Below are positions 1 through 10,800 of a stretch of 64,000 bases of DNA, piece after piece. The DNA is from Mikania micrantha. Taxonomy: Eukaryota; Streptophyta; Magnoliopsida; Asterales; Asteraceae. The translations under genes were made by a program, and so were the position numbers. Position 1 is the stretch's first letter. Every line of letters begins with the position of its first letter. The DNA lies in contig CM018681.1 in the NCBI GenBank assembly GCA_009363875.1, positions 43,218,010 to 43,282,009 on the forward strand, in the 5' to 3' direction. The notes beneath the pieces were generated by a model. That model searched no databases, was not told the origin of the DNA, and saw only the letters and a program-made list of their open reading frames with translations.

Positions 1-606
1 TAGGCAATATTCAACAACAACAACCATGATAGCACATTTAAAATCTAGATCTAAACAATACATTATCAAACTAGTAGCATAAAACGAATCATTACCCGCT
101 CGGACGGATTTCTCGGATGAAAACGAAGATCAGGACTTGTACAAACGTTCCTTAGCTCGATCCGGACGTTTGGACGGCTTCAAATCTGAGTTTAGATGGT
201 AGAAAAGAGCCCTGTTTTGTCTGGAAGTTGAGTATATTCGACTAGAAATGACATTTGATCGAGCAGATCAGATGTTTATATCAGATGGGTTCGTCGCGTA
301 ACGCCAAGGGTGGCAAGAGAGTCCTTGGCATACCTCCACCGCCATAGTCAGATTTGAATTTTGTTTTCGCGATTCCTGGAGCATAAGAACTCCATTTGAC
401 ACGCCATTTACGCCCACATTCACGATTTTTCGAGCTCCTTCCATTGGTAATAATTTCAAGATTAACTGAAGAGTTCAAAATATCTGATCTCTTACTTAAC
501 CTATATTCGACTTAGTGTATCTTGAAATCGGAGCCTCGTTTCGTGATTTCGCTTACTTCTTTATTTCCGAGTTATGATTCTAACCTAGAAATTGCGAATT
601 GTCACA
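1..606 (-). mobile_element. Probable LTR fragment (start of an LTR read on -), left end cut by window
   Basis: Read on the minus strand, this stretch begins with TGTGACA at 606-600, the LTR start used by the neighbouring chromoviruses. About 330 nt further in it has a TATA-like ATATAAAC (near 270-278). No retroviral protein is encoded; the 63-65 codon frames here look like chance. Integrase homology of the neighbouring element starts at once on the other side (607 onward), so 606/607 looks like an element junction. The partner end is outside the window, so I cannot tell a solo LTR from a full element or confirm a target duplication. Confidence 0.45.
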
Positions 607-1413
607 AACCCAGACAACTCTAAGCGGAATAGTCACTCAGCATGGAGTGCCAACTTCATTAGTTCCGACATGATTTTTGATTCATGACACACCTTTTGAA
701 ATCGTTAGATGACACATTTGGAACAGGACTAGATATGAGGACTGCGTATCACCCACATACCGACGGAAAAAGCAAACACTCAATACAAACTACAAGTGAT
801 ATGCTGAGGGCATGTGAGATCGACTTAGAAACAATCAGGAGTTTAACTTTTCAACGAGTGGGCTTTCCTACAACAACAGTTATCACTCGAGTATAAACAC
901 TTCACCTCCTAAATCACTTGATACATGCAAGTGCTGATCACCCATTTACTGGGCAGAAGTAGGCGAAAGCCAACTCATTGGTCTCAAACTCATACACGAA
1001 ACAGTGGGAAGCTCATGCACATGTGAAGACCTCATGACGGGAGTGCACGACTATCCAAAAGAACTACGCCGACAACGGATGCAAGCCTCTGGCATCCCCA
1101 ACAGAGGACAAAGTTCTTCTCAATGTTTTGCCTTGGAGAGGTATGATGTAATCCAAGAAACGGGGTTAGTGAAACCCACGATATAATAGACTTTTGAAAC
1201 CACATGACGAATCGGCCAATGGCCTACGAACTACACTTACCAAACGAACATATCAGTATACAAAACGTCTCACACATTCAAGCAAAAATTAGTGTCAATC
1301 AAATGAGATGATATTAATACCACTTGAAACAATTCGGATTTACGAACACTTATGTCCTTTCGAAGGAACGGTCGAGGTATTGGACCACGAAAGAAAAAGA
1401 TACACGAACATAG
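607..1413 (+). pseudogene. G0 chromovirus integrase and chromodomain remnant
   Basis: Decayed 3' part of a Ty3/gypsy pol, readable only in short frames. Around 630-690 it reads like the HGVP segment before the second catalytic Asp. At 684-840 it matches the segment leading into the AYHPQTDGQ motif, with the catalytic-region Glu degraded. At 1308-1410 it matches the linker and chromodomain start (compare IPLETIRIYEHL with IPIEEIQVDEQL in the intact copy). Stops and frameshifts occur throughout. The gene is cut at 1413 by insertion of G1 and resumes at 24597. It is the oldest pol in the left half. Confidence 0.8.
1409..1413. repeat. Target site duplication of G1, left copy (CATAG)
   Basis: CATAG lies immediately before the first base of the G1 left LTR and recurs directly after the right LTR at 24592-24596. 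A 5-bp duplication is usual for Ty3/gypsy integrase. Confidence 0.9.
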
Positions 1414-4148
1414 TGTCGCACCCCGAGAAATCCCGTCCCTTTCGGGGCGCGAGCGGCGGCAGATTGTTAGGATCGCAGTCTCCGGTCACACAACATGCGA
1501 GACCTAAATGTCTGGTTTCATACATATGTCCAATAACTTGGATAAAACAGTTTGTAAAATCAGAGTTGCGGAAGTAAAATATAAGTTAACAAAACAGTTT
1601 AACATTCATAGGTAGCGGAAGCATTAACTTAAAACAGTTTTCAAAACAACACAAGTTTAATGTTGCGGAAGCGATTAAAGATGGTTAGATAATACAAAAG
1701 TAACACGATCAATGTTTAAATATTATCAAATGGCCTAAGACACTACAGTAGATGCATGGACTCCATCCTAGCATCCTAGTCCTTGTGCGCGTGCCTTAGT
1801 TACCTGAGAAAACATGCGAGTAAAGAGTCAACACAAAGGTTGGTGAGAGCACATGTTTGTAATCAGCAGTAAACATCAAAATGTTTAAAGTAAAGTTTGC
1901 AGGTCTATTTTTCAATACAATGCAATATCAATTGATAGCTAGTCAATATGTTTTATATCAAATGCGGGTTCGCAACCGAAGCTTAACATGCTGCCTCCCG
2001 CCATATCCATCCAAGACATGGCAAATGTTGTTTGGTCAATTATGCACTGTTCCAACCTCCAGTCGGGGTGGCCATACGGCTCGCAACAGTGGGGCTTGTC
2101 AGGCCCAAATAGTACTATTCAGAATTACCACGCTGAGCGCTACGCGCTATGAACGGTTCGAGGTGTGTTTAATGAGGACTTATCAGTTTTGTGGATGAAT
2201 GCCACACATATGCATATACGATATTAGCATGTACAAAAATAACCAAAAGTGTGTAAGTTGTTCAAAACAGTTGTATGCAATGTTTTCTCCCCCAAAGGTA
2301 GAAAATGTAAAAAGGGGCCGTGAACTCACCTGATTAGCAGTTCCGGTTAATGTGTGAATGTTCGCGTCTGCGACAGCTAGCACCTGCTAGTATGCACCTA
2401 TAACCAGATAGGTGTGAGTATGTGTTTTGTGGTGTGTTGTATCCCATACAACTCCAAGTGTCGGTGTGCTCAACCGAGTGCGTGTGTTAACTAGTGAGAC
2501 TCGACGAATCGTTGGTGACACGATTGTTGTGTTTATGTGCCTTGATGCACATAAGACACCCAAAATGCATCCTATGACTCATATCACATAAGTTACCATT
2601 TTTAGAAAGTTTCCAATTTAGGAAAGTGTGGTTATGAAATCCCATTTCACAACACTAATGACTTCCAATATGTTTATAAAATATGTTTAAACCCTTAAAA
2701 CATGTCGTTTGCGCATAAATCACTATTTATGCCGTTTTGCCCAAATAAAGTTTCCTAAAATAGTAAGTGTCGGTTTGAATGCTTGTTTTCACAAATTAAA
2801 GTTTCCAATATGCTTAGAAATCATTTCTAAACATATTTCAACAATCAAAGTTCATCAAATCTTTCAAAAACATTGAAAGCTCTTTTTAGATTTACAAAAG
2901 TTTCCATTTATAGAAAATTTACACAAACTATATTTTTGACAAAAATCAAATATCCCAATGTTTTTCTAAACACTCCAATACACATTTAACAACATCTAGA
3001 CATGTCTAACATGTCTAGATTATTACGAATCCAAGACTTGCAATATAAAAGTTTCCTTTTATGGCAAGTGCACTAAAACATCATCAAATCAAACCTAACC
3101 TAACCAAAACTCAATTCTAACATTACTAAACACTAAAATCAGTAAATCTACAACAAATACTCATCAAATCACCAACAATATCGTGTACAATAACCGTATG
3201 GAGTTGCATGTGGGTTTTAACCCATTGCATGTACGATCTAACTATAAGAAATCATGTAAAACTACCTTAGAAGTGTAGATTCGTGGTAGAACAGGTTCTG
3301 GAAGCTCGGACGAAGGCTGGTGCTACGATCTTAGCTTGTTGGTGGCTTTCACTACCTCTCCTTGGTGCTCCAAAGGCTCCAAATCACCAAGAATAACTTC
3401 CAAATGATTCCAGCTGGTTTGAGAGTGAATTTCAGTTGGGTTTTGGTCGATCTAAGGTGGTAATACTCGGAGAAGGACAAGAGAAACCGAGTGAAATGAA
3501 TGGGGTTGGTTTTTAAAAGAAAATTTGATCCGCATGGCCTTCGCGTACCGCAAAGGCCGATCAAAAATGTTTATCGCGTACCGCGATGGGATTCGGGAGT
3601 CTCGACTCCCGGTTTGCGCCGCGTACCGCGAAGCCTTTCGCCGAGGGAACGTCGCGTACCGCGATGGGTCCTTTTCCTTGTTTTTCGATTTCGTTGATAC
3701 GATTTCGTTCGTACTTGATTCCTACGTTTATCCTAAACATCTGATGCACGTTTAAGCATATAAATACAAAGTAGCAAATAAGTTTGATTGATCACCAACG
3801 TTCGTGAGACTCGTGTGTGTGTTTTGATAATTCATCGAATTATCTTTGATAGTTTGTGTTGGTGTGTAACGAAGTGTTTGCACGTTTGATTAATCCTAAT
3901 CAACGTGTAATGCACAATTCAATAACTCCTCGAATTATTGTCTTGTGTTAGTGTTGTGTTTGCCACACTTGGTTTCCAAAACCAATGTGCAATGCAATGT
4001 ACGATTCGATAGTTCCTCGAACTATCGTTTCGTAGTCTTTTGTGTTCAACTCATCTAATTAACAAAATTAAATGAAATGCAACAAGTATGAATGTGAAAT
4101 GTAAAGAAAGTAAGAGTTGCAATTTACCTGAAATTGCCGGGTGTCACA
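1414..4148 (-). mobile_element. G1 3' LTR (2,735 bp)
   Basis: It starts TGTCGCACC and ends GGTGTCACA on the plus strand, that is TGTGACA...TGCGACA in element sense, and matches 21964-24591 almost throughout. In element sense it carries four GCGGTACGC-type words (3543-3552, 3576-3585, 3621-3630, 3654-3663) ahead of the leader, a first splice-donor-like site after the leader (near 3270), a second donor CAG|GTGAGTT (GT at 2329-2328) and an acceptor TTTTCTCAG (AG at 1805-1804). The + frames at 1881-2198 and 3500-3755 are non-coding LTR. Confidence 0.93.
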
Positions 4149-4186
4149 TCATCCCCTTGTTGAAAGAAATTTCGTCCCGAAATTTG
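4149..4186 (-). promoter_or_regulatory. G1 polypurine tract and hairpin (copy next to LTR)
   Basis: In element sense the purine run CAACAAGGGGATGA abuts the 3' LTR and should prime plus-strand DNA synthesis. Just upstream, 4167-4185 form an inverted repeat with arms AAATTTCG and CGAAATTT and a 3-nt loop. A second copy of LTR start, tract and hairpin lies 102 bp away (4244-4287). Confidence 0.75.
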
Positions 4187-4243
4187 GTTGTTGTTGGTGG
4201 TGTTTGAGAAACAAGAGTGTTTGAGAAGCAAAAATTTTCTGGT

Positions 4244-4287
4244 TGTCACATCATCCCCTTGTTGAAAGGAATTTCGTCCCGAAATTT
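4244..4287 (-). repeat. Duplicated LTR-start, polypurine tract and hairpin of G1
   Basis: The block TGTCACATCATCCCCTTG plus the following hairpin repeats the block at 4142-4185 with only one or two changes, offset by 102 bp. It looks like a tandem duplication of the 3' end of the internal region, including the first bases of the LTR. Only the copy at 4149 abuts the real LTR. Confidence 0.8.
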
Positions 4288-4699
4288 ATTCGTTGTTGTC
4301 GGCGTTCGACATTGTCTGCTTGAAGAGATGGGGATATTTGTGCATCATCTGATCTTTACGCTCCCACGTGAATTCAGGTCCGCGTTTCGAGTTCCATCGA
4401 ATTTTGACAATGGGTGTCTTGCTCTGTTTGAGTTGTTTGACCTCACGGTCCATGATTTCAACCGGTTCTTCCACGAACCGTAGTTGTTCATCCACCTGGA
4501 TCTCATCCAGTGGGACAATAAGTGTTTCGTCAGATAGACACTTTTTCAAGTTTGAGACGTGAAACACGTTGTGAACTCCATCGAGTTCGGCTGGTAAGTT
4601 GAGTTGGTATGCCACTGGACCAATCCTTTTCAGGATCTCGAATGGTCCAATATACCGTGGGTTCAATTTGCCTCGTTTACCGAAACGAATGACGCCTTT
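4286..4699 (-). pseudogene. G1 pol C-terminus: integrase tail and chromodomain-like segment
   Basis: The longest frame is 4666-4286 (126 aa). It reads NPRYIGPFEILKRIGPVAY, then HNVFHVSNLKKC, the conserved integrase tail, followed by a segment resembling the chromodomain of plant chromoviruses (EIMDREVKQLKQ...KIRWNSKRGPEFTWER). This module is thought to direct integration to marked chromatin. An in-frame stop at about 4698-4700 (Trp to TAG) separates it from the integrase. It ends with a normal stop just before the hairpin and polypurine tract. Confidence 0.88.
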
Positions 4700-5485
4700 C
4701 TAGGGTGAAACTTTCAGAAGGACTTTATCTCCTACCTGAAATTCTAGAGGCTTTCGGCGTTTTTCAGCATAGCTATTTTGACGATCTCGAGCTGCTGCCA
4801 AGCGGTTTCTGATTTGCACGATCTTTTCTGTCGTTTCATGCACAAGTTCTGGGCCAGTGAGCTGACTGTCGCCCACCTCTGCCCAGCAGATGGGTGATCG
4901 GCATTTCCTGCCATAGAGTGCCCCAAAAGGCACTGCCTTGATACTGGTGTGATAGCTGTTGTTGTAGGAAAACTCCACCAACGGCAGGTGAGTTTCCCAG
5001 CTGTTACCAAAGTCTACTACGCACGCTCGTAGCATGTCTTCAAGAGTTTGTATCGTGCGTTCGATCTGGCCATCAGTTTGTGGGTGGTATGCTGTACTCA
5101 TATCCAACCGTGTGCCAAGCGATTTTTGTAATGATTTCCAGAAGTTAGAAGTGAATCTGGCGTCTCGATCTGAAATGATGGAGATTGGCACTCCATGTCG
5201 CGAGACTATTTCTTTAACATAGATTCTGGCTAGCTTTTCCATTTTGTCATTTTCCTTGATCGCAAGGAAATGTGCTGACTTGGTCAGTCGGTCCACAATT
5301 ACCCAAATTGTGTCACATCCACTAGGTGTTCGGGGTAATTTGGTAATGAAATCCATGGAGATTTGTTCCCATTTCCACATGGGGATCTCGGGTTGGGTGA
5401 GTAATCCAGATGGTTTCTGGTACTCGATCTTGACTTTGGCACAAGTCAAGCATTTGCCCACGTAGGTGGCGATGTCGGCTTTCAT
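4700..5485 (-). pseudogene. G1 integrase catalytic core
   Basis: A 261-aa frame with the CLTCAKVK half of the zinc finger, MDFITKLP with the first Asp, IISDRDARF with the second, and DGQIERTIQ with the catalytic Glu, so the DDE triad itself is kept. It continues through GRKCRSPICWAEVG to FQVGDKVLLKVSP. Stops at both ends (5486-5494 and 4698-4700) replace conserved Trp codons, so no full integrase can be made without readthrough. Matches the corresponding part of G2 closely. Confidence 0.9.
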
Positions 5486-5494
5486 GTGCGGCCA

Positions 5495-6103
5495 CTAGTA
5501 AAGTACCTTCAGATCGTGATACATCTTATCAGATCCAGGGTGAATGGAATACCGTGATTTGTGAGCCTCGTCCATCACAAGGTCTCGTAGGTTTTCGTGA
5601 CGTGGAACCCAGATGCGTTCCATGAAATAAAGTAAGCCATCGGCTTTTTCCGTAAGTTGTTGTTCCATTCCCCTTAGTGATACAGCCGCTAAGTTTTCAG
5701 GTTTCAGTGCCTCCACCTGGGCATTACGTATCTGTTCAGGGAGGTGGGGAAGGATTGTGAGCTGTAAAGCTCGTACCCTCTTGGGTTTCGATGCGTTTTT
5801 CCGGCTTAGCGCATCGGCCACCACATTGGCCTTCCCCGGGTGATACTTGATAGCACACTCATAGTCGTTTAGGAGTTCGAGCCAGCGACGCTGTCGCATG
5901 TTTAGTTCCTTCTACTCGAATATGTGTTGGAGACTCTTATGATCAGTGTATATCGTACACTTTGTACCATACAGGTAGTGCCTCCAGATCTTGAGTGCAA
6001 ATACCAAGGCTCCAAGTTCCAAGTCGTGGGTGGTGTAGTTCTTCTCGTGGACTTTCAGTTGTCGAGAAGCATATGCGATCACCTTTTCTCGCTGCATTAG
6101 CAC
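5495..6103 (-). pseudogene. G1 RNase H C-terminal half and integrase N-terminus
   Basis: Two in-phase frames, 6103-5912 and 5899-5495, are separated by one TAG where the intact copy has Gln (FDQKELNMRQRRW). The first carries VIAYASRQLKVHEKNYTTHD and FALKIWRHYLYG from RNase H. The second carries YHPGKANVVADALSRK, the end of RNase H, then the integrase HHCC start (DEAHKSRYSIHPG). A further stop at about 5492 replaces a Trp in the WWPGMK segment. Confidence 0.88.
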
Positions 6104-6543
6104 ACAGCCGAGTCCTTGTATCGAGGCATTGCAATATATAATACGAAGTCATCCGTTCCATCAGGAAGTGATAAGATAGGTGCACTACACAGCTTCTGCT
6201 TGAGAAGTTGGAATGCAGCTTCTTGTTTGTCAGTCCAGAGATACTTCTTGTCCTTATGGGTTAAGGCTGTAAGGGGTTGTGCTATCTTTGAAAATCCTTC
6301 GATAAATCGTCGATAATAGCCTGCCAAGCCTAGGAATTGTCGCACCTCAGTTGGGGTCTTTGCTGCTTCCCAGTTCTTGATTGCCTCTATCTTAGATTTA
6401 TCCACATGAATCCCTTGTTCATTAACAACATGTCCCAAAAATTGGACTCCTCGAATCCAGAAGTCGCACTTTGAGAGTTTAGCGTACAGCTTCTCTTTCC
6501 GGAGTAGTTCAAGAGCCAATTGAAGATGCTCTTTGTGTTCCTC
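6097..6543 (-). pseudogene. G1 RT thumb and start of RNase H
   Basis: Frame 6519-6097 carries KCDFWIRGVQFLGHVVN and LGLAGYYRRFIEGFSKIA, typical of the chromovirus RT thumb and connection. It then reaches the RNase H start, where a frameshift near 6120 replaces the CDASHQG active-site segment. It is separated from the RT palm by a TAG at about 6544. Confidence 0.88.
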
Positions 6544-7848
6544 CTAGGTTTTGGAGTAGATGAGAATATCATCTATAAAGACAATGATAAACTTGTCGAG
6601 GTATGGTTTGCACACTCTATTCATGAGATCCATGAATACTGCGGGTGCGTTTGTCAGCCCAAACGGCATAACCAAGAACTCATAATGGCCATACCGAGTG
6701 CGAAAAGCTGTCTTGGGGATATCTTCCTCCTGAATCCTCAACTGATGGTTCCCAGATCGCAGATCGATCTTAGAGTAATAACTCGACCCTTGAAGTTGAT
6801 CGAACAAATCGTCAATGCGAGGTAAGGGGTAACGGTTTTTGATTGTCACTTTGTTCAACTCACGGTAGTCGATACACATGCGAAACGTGCCATCCTTCTT
6901 CTTTACAAATAAGACCGGAGCTCCCCAGGGCGAGAAGCTTGGTCTGATGAAACCCTTGTCCAACAGCTCTTGTAGTTGATTGGACAGTTCCTGCATCTCC
7001 GAAGGTGCAAGTCGATATGGTGCTCGAGCGATAGGTGCTGCTCCCGGCACAAGGTCTATGCGGAAATCCACTTGTCGAGGTGGTGGTAGTCCTGGTAGAT
7101 CCTCAGGGAATACATCAGGATAGTCGCATACGACTGGGATGTCTTCTATTTTCTTCTCCTCTTCAGTCTTGTCGGTGATAAGCGCTAGAATGGCTGTGTA
7201 TCCCTTTCGTAAGCATTTGTGACCTTTCATGCACGAGATGATGTTCAGAGGAGTGTCACTCCTTTCGCCCTTGATGTCTAGAGTTTCTCTGTCAGGGAGA
7301 GGTATGCGCACAACCTTGTCGTGGCAAATGATTTCGGCCTGGTTTTCAGACAACCAATCCATGCCCACTACAACATCAAAACTGCCTAGTGTAACCGGCA
7401 TGAGGTCAATCTTAAATGTATGGCCTGCTAGCTCTAACGTGCATTCTTTCAGAATGTGCTTAGTCACAATCAATTTACCATCAGCTAGCTCTACCGTATA
7501 TTCAACATCTAAGGGTGTTGGGGTAATAGCAAGTATCTCACTAAAATCCTTAGATATAAAGCTTTTCTCAGCTCCAGTATCAAACAACACAGATGCATAA
7601 TTATCGTTTAAGAGATACGTACCGGTTGCAAGGTTGGGATCCCTCCTGGCCTCCTTGGCCCCAATCACGAAGGCTCGTCCCCTCGTGCCATTGTTCCCAT
7701 TATTGTTGTTCTGTAGGTTGTTGTTGTTGTTTTTCAGATGCGGGCAATCCTTCTTGAAGTGCCCTGGTTTCCCACATTCGAAGCAACCCTTCGGTGCTTA
7801 AAGCTGTTGTTGTTGTTGGGGTTGTGGGGTCTTTGCAAGTAGTTCACC
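6544..7848 (-). pseudogene. G1 second zinc knuckle, protease and RT palm
   Basis: Near 7790-7740 a knuckle CFECGKPGHFKKDC is readable, followed by an Asn-rich linker. The 374-aa frame 7668-6544 has the aspartic protease DTGA motif (LFDTGAEKSF), the RT motifs RPSFSPWGAPVLFVKKKDG and IDYRELNKVT, and the catalytic VFIDDILIYS. RLSG is altered to RSGNHQ, where intact copies have RSGYHQ. A stop lies upstream of the knuckle (CAG CTT TAA near 7803). The 5' side is cut by G2 at 7848 and gag resumes at 20575. Confidence 0.9.
7844..7848. repeat. Target site duplication of G2, left copy (TCACC)
   Basis: TCACC directly precedes the first base of the G2 5' LTR and recurs immediately after the 3' LTR at 20575-20579. 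It lies in the G1 gag coding sequence. Confidence 0.92.
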
Positions 7849-10800
7849 TGTAACATCAGTGCCGGAACCGTCACCGGAACAGTGATCTCTACAGTACACG
7901 AACAGTAAAACTGGTACGGATCATATACATTTCAGTACTTTTCATATTCATATCAATTATCATTATCATAGTGAGTTGTCATAGAACAGTTTCAGAAACA
8001 TTTAACAGAAAACGCAGTTCAGAACAAGGGTTCTTGAGTCGGATAATTATCTGGCAACACAGAACCCTCATATGATTATTTGCTTAGGATTTATTATGTA
8101 TAAACGTATGTGAGACTTTACAGAACAAAACACACGAATGTTGCTATGTGAATGTTAAATTTACGGGTTATTCGTATAGGTGACGATCTGTACGAATAAA
8201 TCTGAAAGTTTAACGTTCTGAGTGATGTTCTTAAATTAGAAAACAAGATTGAAAAGTATAGTTATCGTCGTGTTCGTACGGGTGACGATTCGAACGAATA
8301 CGCGCGACGACCGTACATTTCGATTTAAACAGTTAATTTTGTTTTAAATTTTAATAAATGAAAAGATATTAGTTAATTTATTAGGAATCACAACCTAAAA
8401 TAATTAAATAAATTCTAATTTTATAACCGTGTCGTTTTGTCGCGAAAACCACGCGAAACAACATTATTACGCGAAACCGAACGAGACCGAGCGACCGGGT
8501 ATTTTTCTAAAACATTTAATGAACCATTAAGGCTCCAACAACCACCACCAATACCCAATCTCTCTCTCATTCTCGTCTACCTTCTCTCTCTCTCTACAAG
8601 GATTGTTCTCTCAACTTCTCTCTAGAAGATCTCGCACGTTTCGAGCCGGATTCAAGCCACCTTGGTGTCACTACGATCCCCTCATCGTGTAGATTCCAGA
8701 AGTACAAGAATTTCCAGTTCTCATCCACAAAACCTAAGGTAAATCATCATTTTAAATACGGTTTTATAGGGTTTTCACGAGCTCATTCAATTTCACTATT
8801 AAAAATCGATATCAAACACTTAGAATACATAGATGAAGGTATCTTGCATGCTTAGGCAACCATAGGAACGGATTTTAACAGGTTGGAGGTCTCAAAGTCG
8901 AAGTTGGCAGCCAAGGAATTTCACAGGTTCGTTAACAAAACCCAAACAGCATCAGCCGAACCCAGTCGAACCCTATTGCACAGCGAAATGATGGAGCCGA
9001 ACCCTTTTGGCACCTCACGAACTCTGGACACCGAACCCTGTTGTCTGACTCACGAACCCTGCCACCTGCACCGAACCATTTTCCTGTCAACGAACCCTGC
9101 ATGATGCTGCAAGTGCCGACCCAGCCGAACCCTACAACTCAAGTGCAACGAACCCTGTTACTGTATTAGTTGGCAGCAACGAACCTGTGACCATTCACTT
9201 AGCAACCGAACCTTAAAACCATATCACGAACCCTTACTCTCCGAACCCTGCAATTACAACCCACGAACCCAAGGTGAACGAACTCTAGGAAATGGACGAA
9301 CCATGAGGGGCCAAACCTTATGGGTTCGTCTAACACCATTGGAACCGAACCCTATTACAACATAGCATAGGTTCGCTGCTCTAGAGGTGTTGGAACTAGG
9401 ATTTTCAATACAACCCTCGGTTTTCATGATATATAGGACGGGTATGCATGTGCATGCACAGGTTAGAGTTTGTGTGTGTGCATGTGGATGATATGAAATA
9501 TCATCTTTTGTACAACAAATCCGGTTATTAGAAATAGGAGTATGAAAGACAAATAACAAGGTTCTAAGGTCAAGTGATGAACTAGATAAGTCAACATCTG
9601 CATTATAGAACATACTACAAAGAATTGTTAACTAAGTAGGACAAATGGATATGGGATCACTCAATTACTTGAATCATGATCAAATAGAAGACAAGGAAAC
9701 TCAATTGGGCCTAAATGGGGCCCAATGGGGCTTAATAAAGCCCATCATGTATTAAATGATTTTGTAAACTCAAGATATGAGAAATTGATAAAATTTCACT
9801 TAGTTATAACTTATTAAACTTCATTAAATGATTTTGACTTAATATTGATCTAATTGTAATGTTTTGATTTAAATGACTTATTTTGATTTAATAGATTGGG
9901 AACTTGTTATAAAATAGACAATATAATTGTCTGGATTTTGCTCTAAAAACAAAGGAAACTCTGCCGAAATTTTCTAAAATTTAAAAGTAAGTTAGTAACT
10001 AATCATGGGAATTGGGATCATAAGAAGGGTAATTAAGAAAGAGTAGATCTTAGATACACTTAGTACTAAGACACTTAGTTGCACACACAACAAGACTCAA
10101 GGTCTTAGGCACAACGACTACTACGCGTACTTATTATATTCGAATTCTTATAAAATAACTCAGGAACCGAAGAAACTTAGCTTACATACAGGAGCGCGCA
10201 TTTTGTGTTAGATCAAATTACATAGCAGCACAGGTGAGTTCATTGCCCCTTTTCTAACATTTTTGTTTTAAAACTCGGGGCTGAGAAGCATGCGTAAACT
10301 GTTTACTTAAATTGTTTACTTTAATGCTTTTAAATTTATATGTTTTACATATATATAAATGTTATCCTAGACCATGTCTAGGAAGATTTTATGCAGGTTT
10401 ATTAACTGATTTACTTATATTTTAAGTGAATAATCAAGTTAAACTAAACTTTTCAATAAGTCAAAACATTTCAAACAAATCAAACTAGACATTTTGACAA
10501 AACAAGGGTGTGAGTTCAAGGGATCAAAACAAACATTTTGACAAATCAAGTGGGTGAATTCAAGGAATCAAATCAAACATTTTGACAAAACAAGTGTGGG
10601 ACATCAAGACATCAACAAAACAATCTTTGCAAAGACAACATTCAATGTTCTACAAACCAAGTGTTTGTTGAACAATGAATCAAGTGTACTACCGATCAAT
10701 GAATCTTGTATTCTGTGATCAACACATCAAGTACATCTTGTGACAAAATCAGACAAACATTTTTAAGGGAAAATCTGGGAAATATCAGAGATAGCATACG

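Noticed and set aside
1..606. Host gene on - (frames of 63 and 65 codons at 268-478)
   Set aside because: Two overlapping frames of similar length without motifs, inside a stretch with LTR-like start and TATA signals.
8437..9613. Frames of 62, 73 and 119 codons that occur twice in the window (again at 17240-18416)
   Set aside because: The duplication is explained by the two G2 LTRs. They cover the leader and CGAACC array and have no family similarity I recognise.
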